Part shown: piece by piece, positions 4,983-5,415 of the stretch
Layout: each line of letters starts with the position of its first letter
Position numbering within the stretch: the first letter of the stretch is position 1
Notes under the pieces: model-generated
The model's input: the letters and a program-made list of their open reading frames with translations, nothing else
The model's database searches: none
What the model was told of the DNA's origin: nothing
Made by a program: the position numbers and the translations under genes
Assembly (NCBI GenBank): GCA_947440715.1
Contig: CANETI010000194.1
Span: forward strand, 1 to 5,415
From: Planctomycetota bacterium
GTDB taxonomy: Bacteria; Planctomycetota; UBA11346
DNA: 5,415 bases
Direction of reading: 5' to 3'

Positions 4983-5415
4983 TAATGATGCCCTGCGTTT
5001 ACGTCGTTTGGTGTTCTACGCCGCCGATACTGAACGCATCAATTCCATCTTGCTGACCTTCGTAAAGAAAGCGAACGCGCAAAGCGCGCTCGTGATCGAC
5101 AAAGAAGGCCACATGGTTGCCCGCCAAGGCTTTTTTAAACAAGATACCTCTGCTTTAGCCGCCTTGGTTTCCGGTTCCTTTGCCAGCACCCGTGAAGTTG
5201 CGCGTTTATTGGGTGAACCTGAATTCCGCGTACTCTTTCATCAAGGCCAAGGTCAAAGCATTCATATTACGTTGCTCGGCGAGCGTACCCTTTGCGTAAT
5301 CGTATTCGGATCCGCTGTTAAAGCCGGCATGATCCAAGTGCTGTGCAAAGAATTAGCCGGTCAATTGGAAGTCGTTCTTGCTGATGCCGCAAAACGCAAA
5401 CCAGAAGACGAGCCA
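4972..5415 (+). CDS. Roadblock/LC7 protein overlapping the GTPase gene (runs off right edge)
   Basis: The first 148 codons are present and no stop is reached. The protein is predicted soluble. Residues about 20-136 form a roadblock/LC7 domain: INSILLTFVKKANAQSALVI (23-42), DKEGHMVARQG (43-53), SALAALVSGSFASTREVARL (60-79), a GEPEFRVLFHQGQGQSIHI segment (81-99) and GERTLCVIVF (103-112). This belongs to the roadblock group that I recall next to MglA-like GTPases in several bacterial phyla, with the signature ALVAGSFAATRE..RLLGE. It differs clearly from the other two roadblock domains in this operon, so it is not a recent duplicate. The C-terminus turns charged (AAKRKPEDEP, 139-148), and whether another domain follows cannot be seen. 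The ATG overlaps the GTPase gene by 11 bases and has GGGGAGGG upstream, so the two products are likely made together and may form a complex. Confidence 0.88.
   Translation, partial: MVSDNDALRLRRLVFYAADTERINSILLTFVKKANAQSALVIDKEGHMVARQGFFKQDTSALAALVSGSFASTREVARLLGEPEFRVLFHQGQGQSIHITLLGERTLCVIVFGSAVKAGMIQVLCKELAGQLEVVLADAAKRKPEDEP

Overview
The window looks like bacterial chromosome: genes are tightly packed, several have Shine-Dalgarno sites, and there are no introns, RNA genes, insertion sequences or CRISPR arrays that I can see. Base composition is roughly balanced. A HEAT-repeat lipoprotein with a Trp-rich tail, MglA-type GTPase and roadblock genes, and a UvrC with the TDSEVEALLLEN signature are combinations I associate with the Planctomycetota/Verrucomicrobiota (PVC) side of the tree, with Myxococcota-like groups as an alternative. 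This taxonomic guess is weak because no marker gene is complete.

Left half (1-1959, minus strand), read from right to left: a diacylglycerol kinase whose sequence resembles the eukaryotic DGK catalytic and accessory domains, a small lipoprotein with HEAT-like repeats, and the first 98 codons of uvrC, which runs off the left edge. Gaps of 73 and 14 bases suggest one transcript. The products (lipid kinase, envelope lipoprotein, DNA-repair nuclease) have no obvious shared pathway.

Middle (1960-2241): a 282-base divergent intergenic region. It carries one good sigma70-like promoter candidate facing right (TTGACT, 17 bases, TATGAA).

Right half (2242-5415, plus strand): a compact four-gene operon encoding a TPR plus roadblock/LC7 protein, a stand-alone roadblock protein, an MglA-family small GTPase extended into a single-pass membrane protein, and another roadblock protein that overlaps the GTPase gene and is cut by the right edge. 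Gaps are 3, 44 and -11 bases. In known systems MglA is a cytosolic polarity GTPase of about 195 residues and MglB (roadblock) is its GAP. Here the GTPase carries a Pro/Gln-rich linker, a transmembrane helix and a long Pro/Ala-rich tail predicted to lie outside the cytoplasm, and three different roadblock proteins accompany it. I infer a membrane-anchored MglA-like switch with several dedicated regulators. This is the most interesting content of the window.
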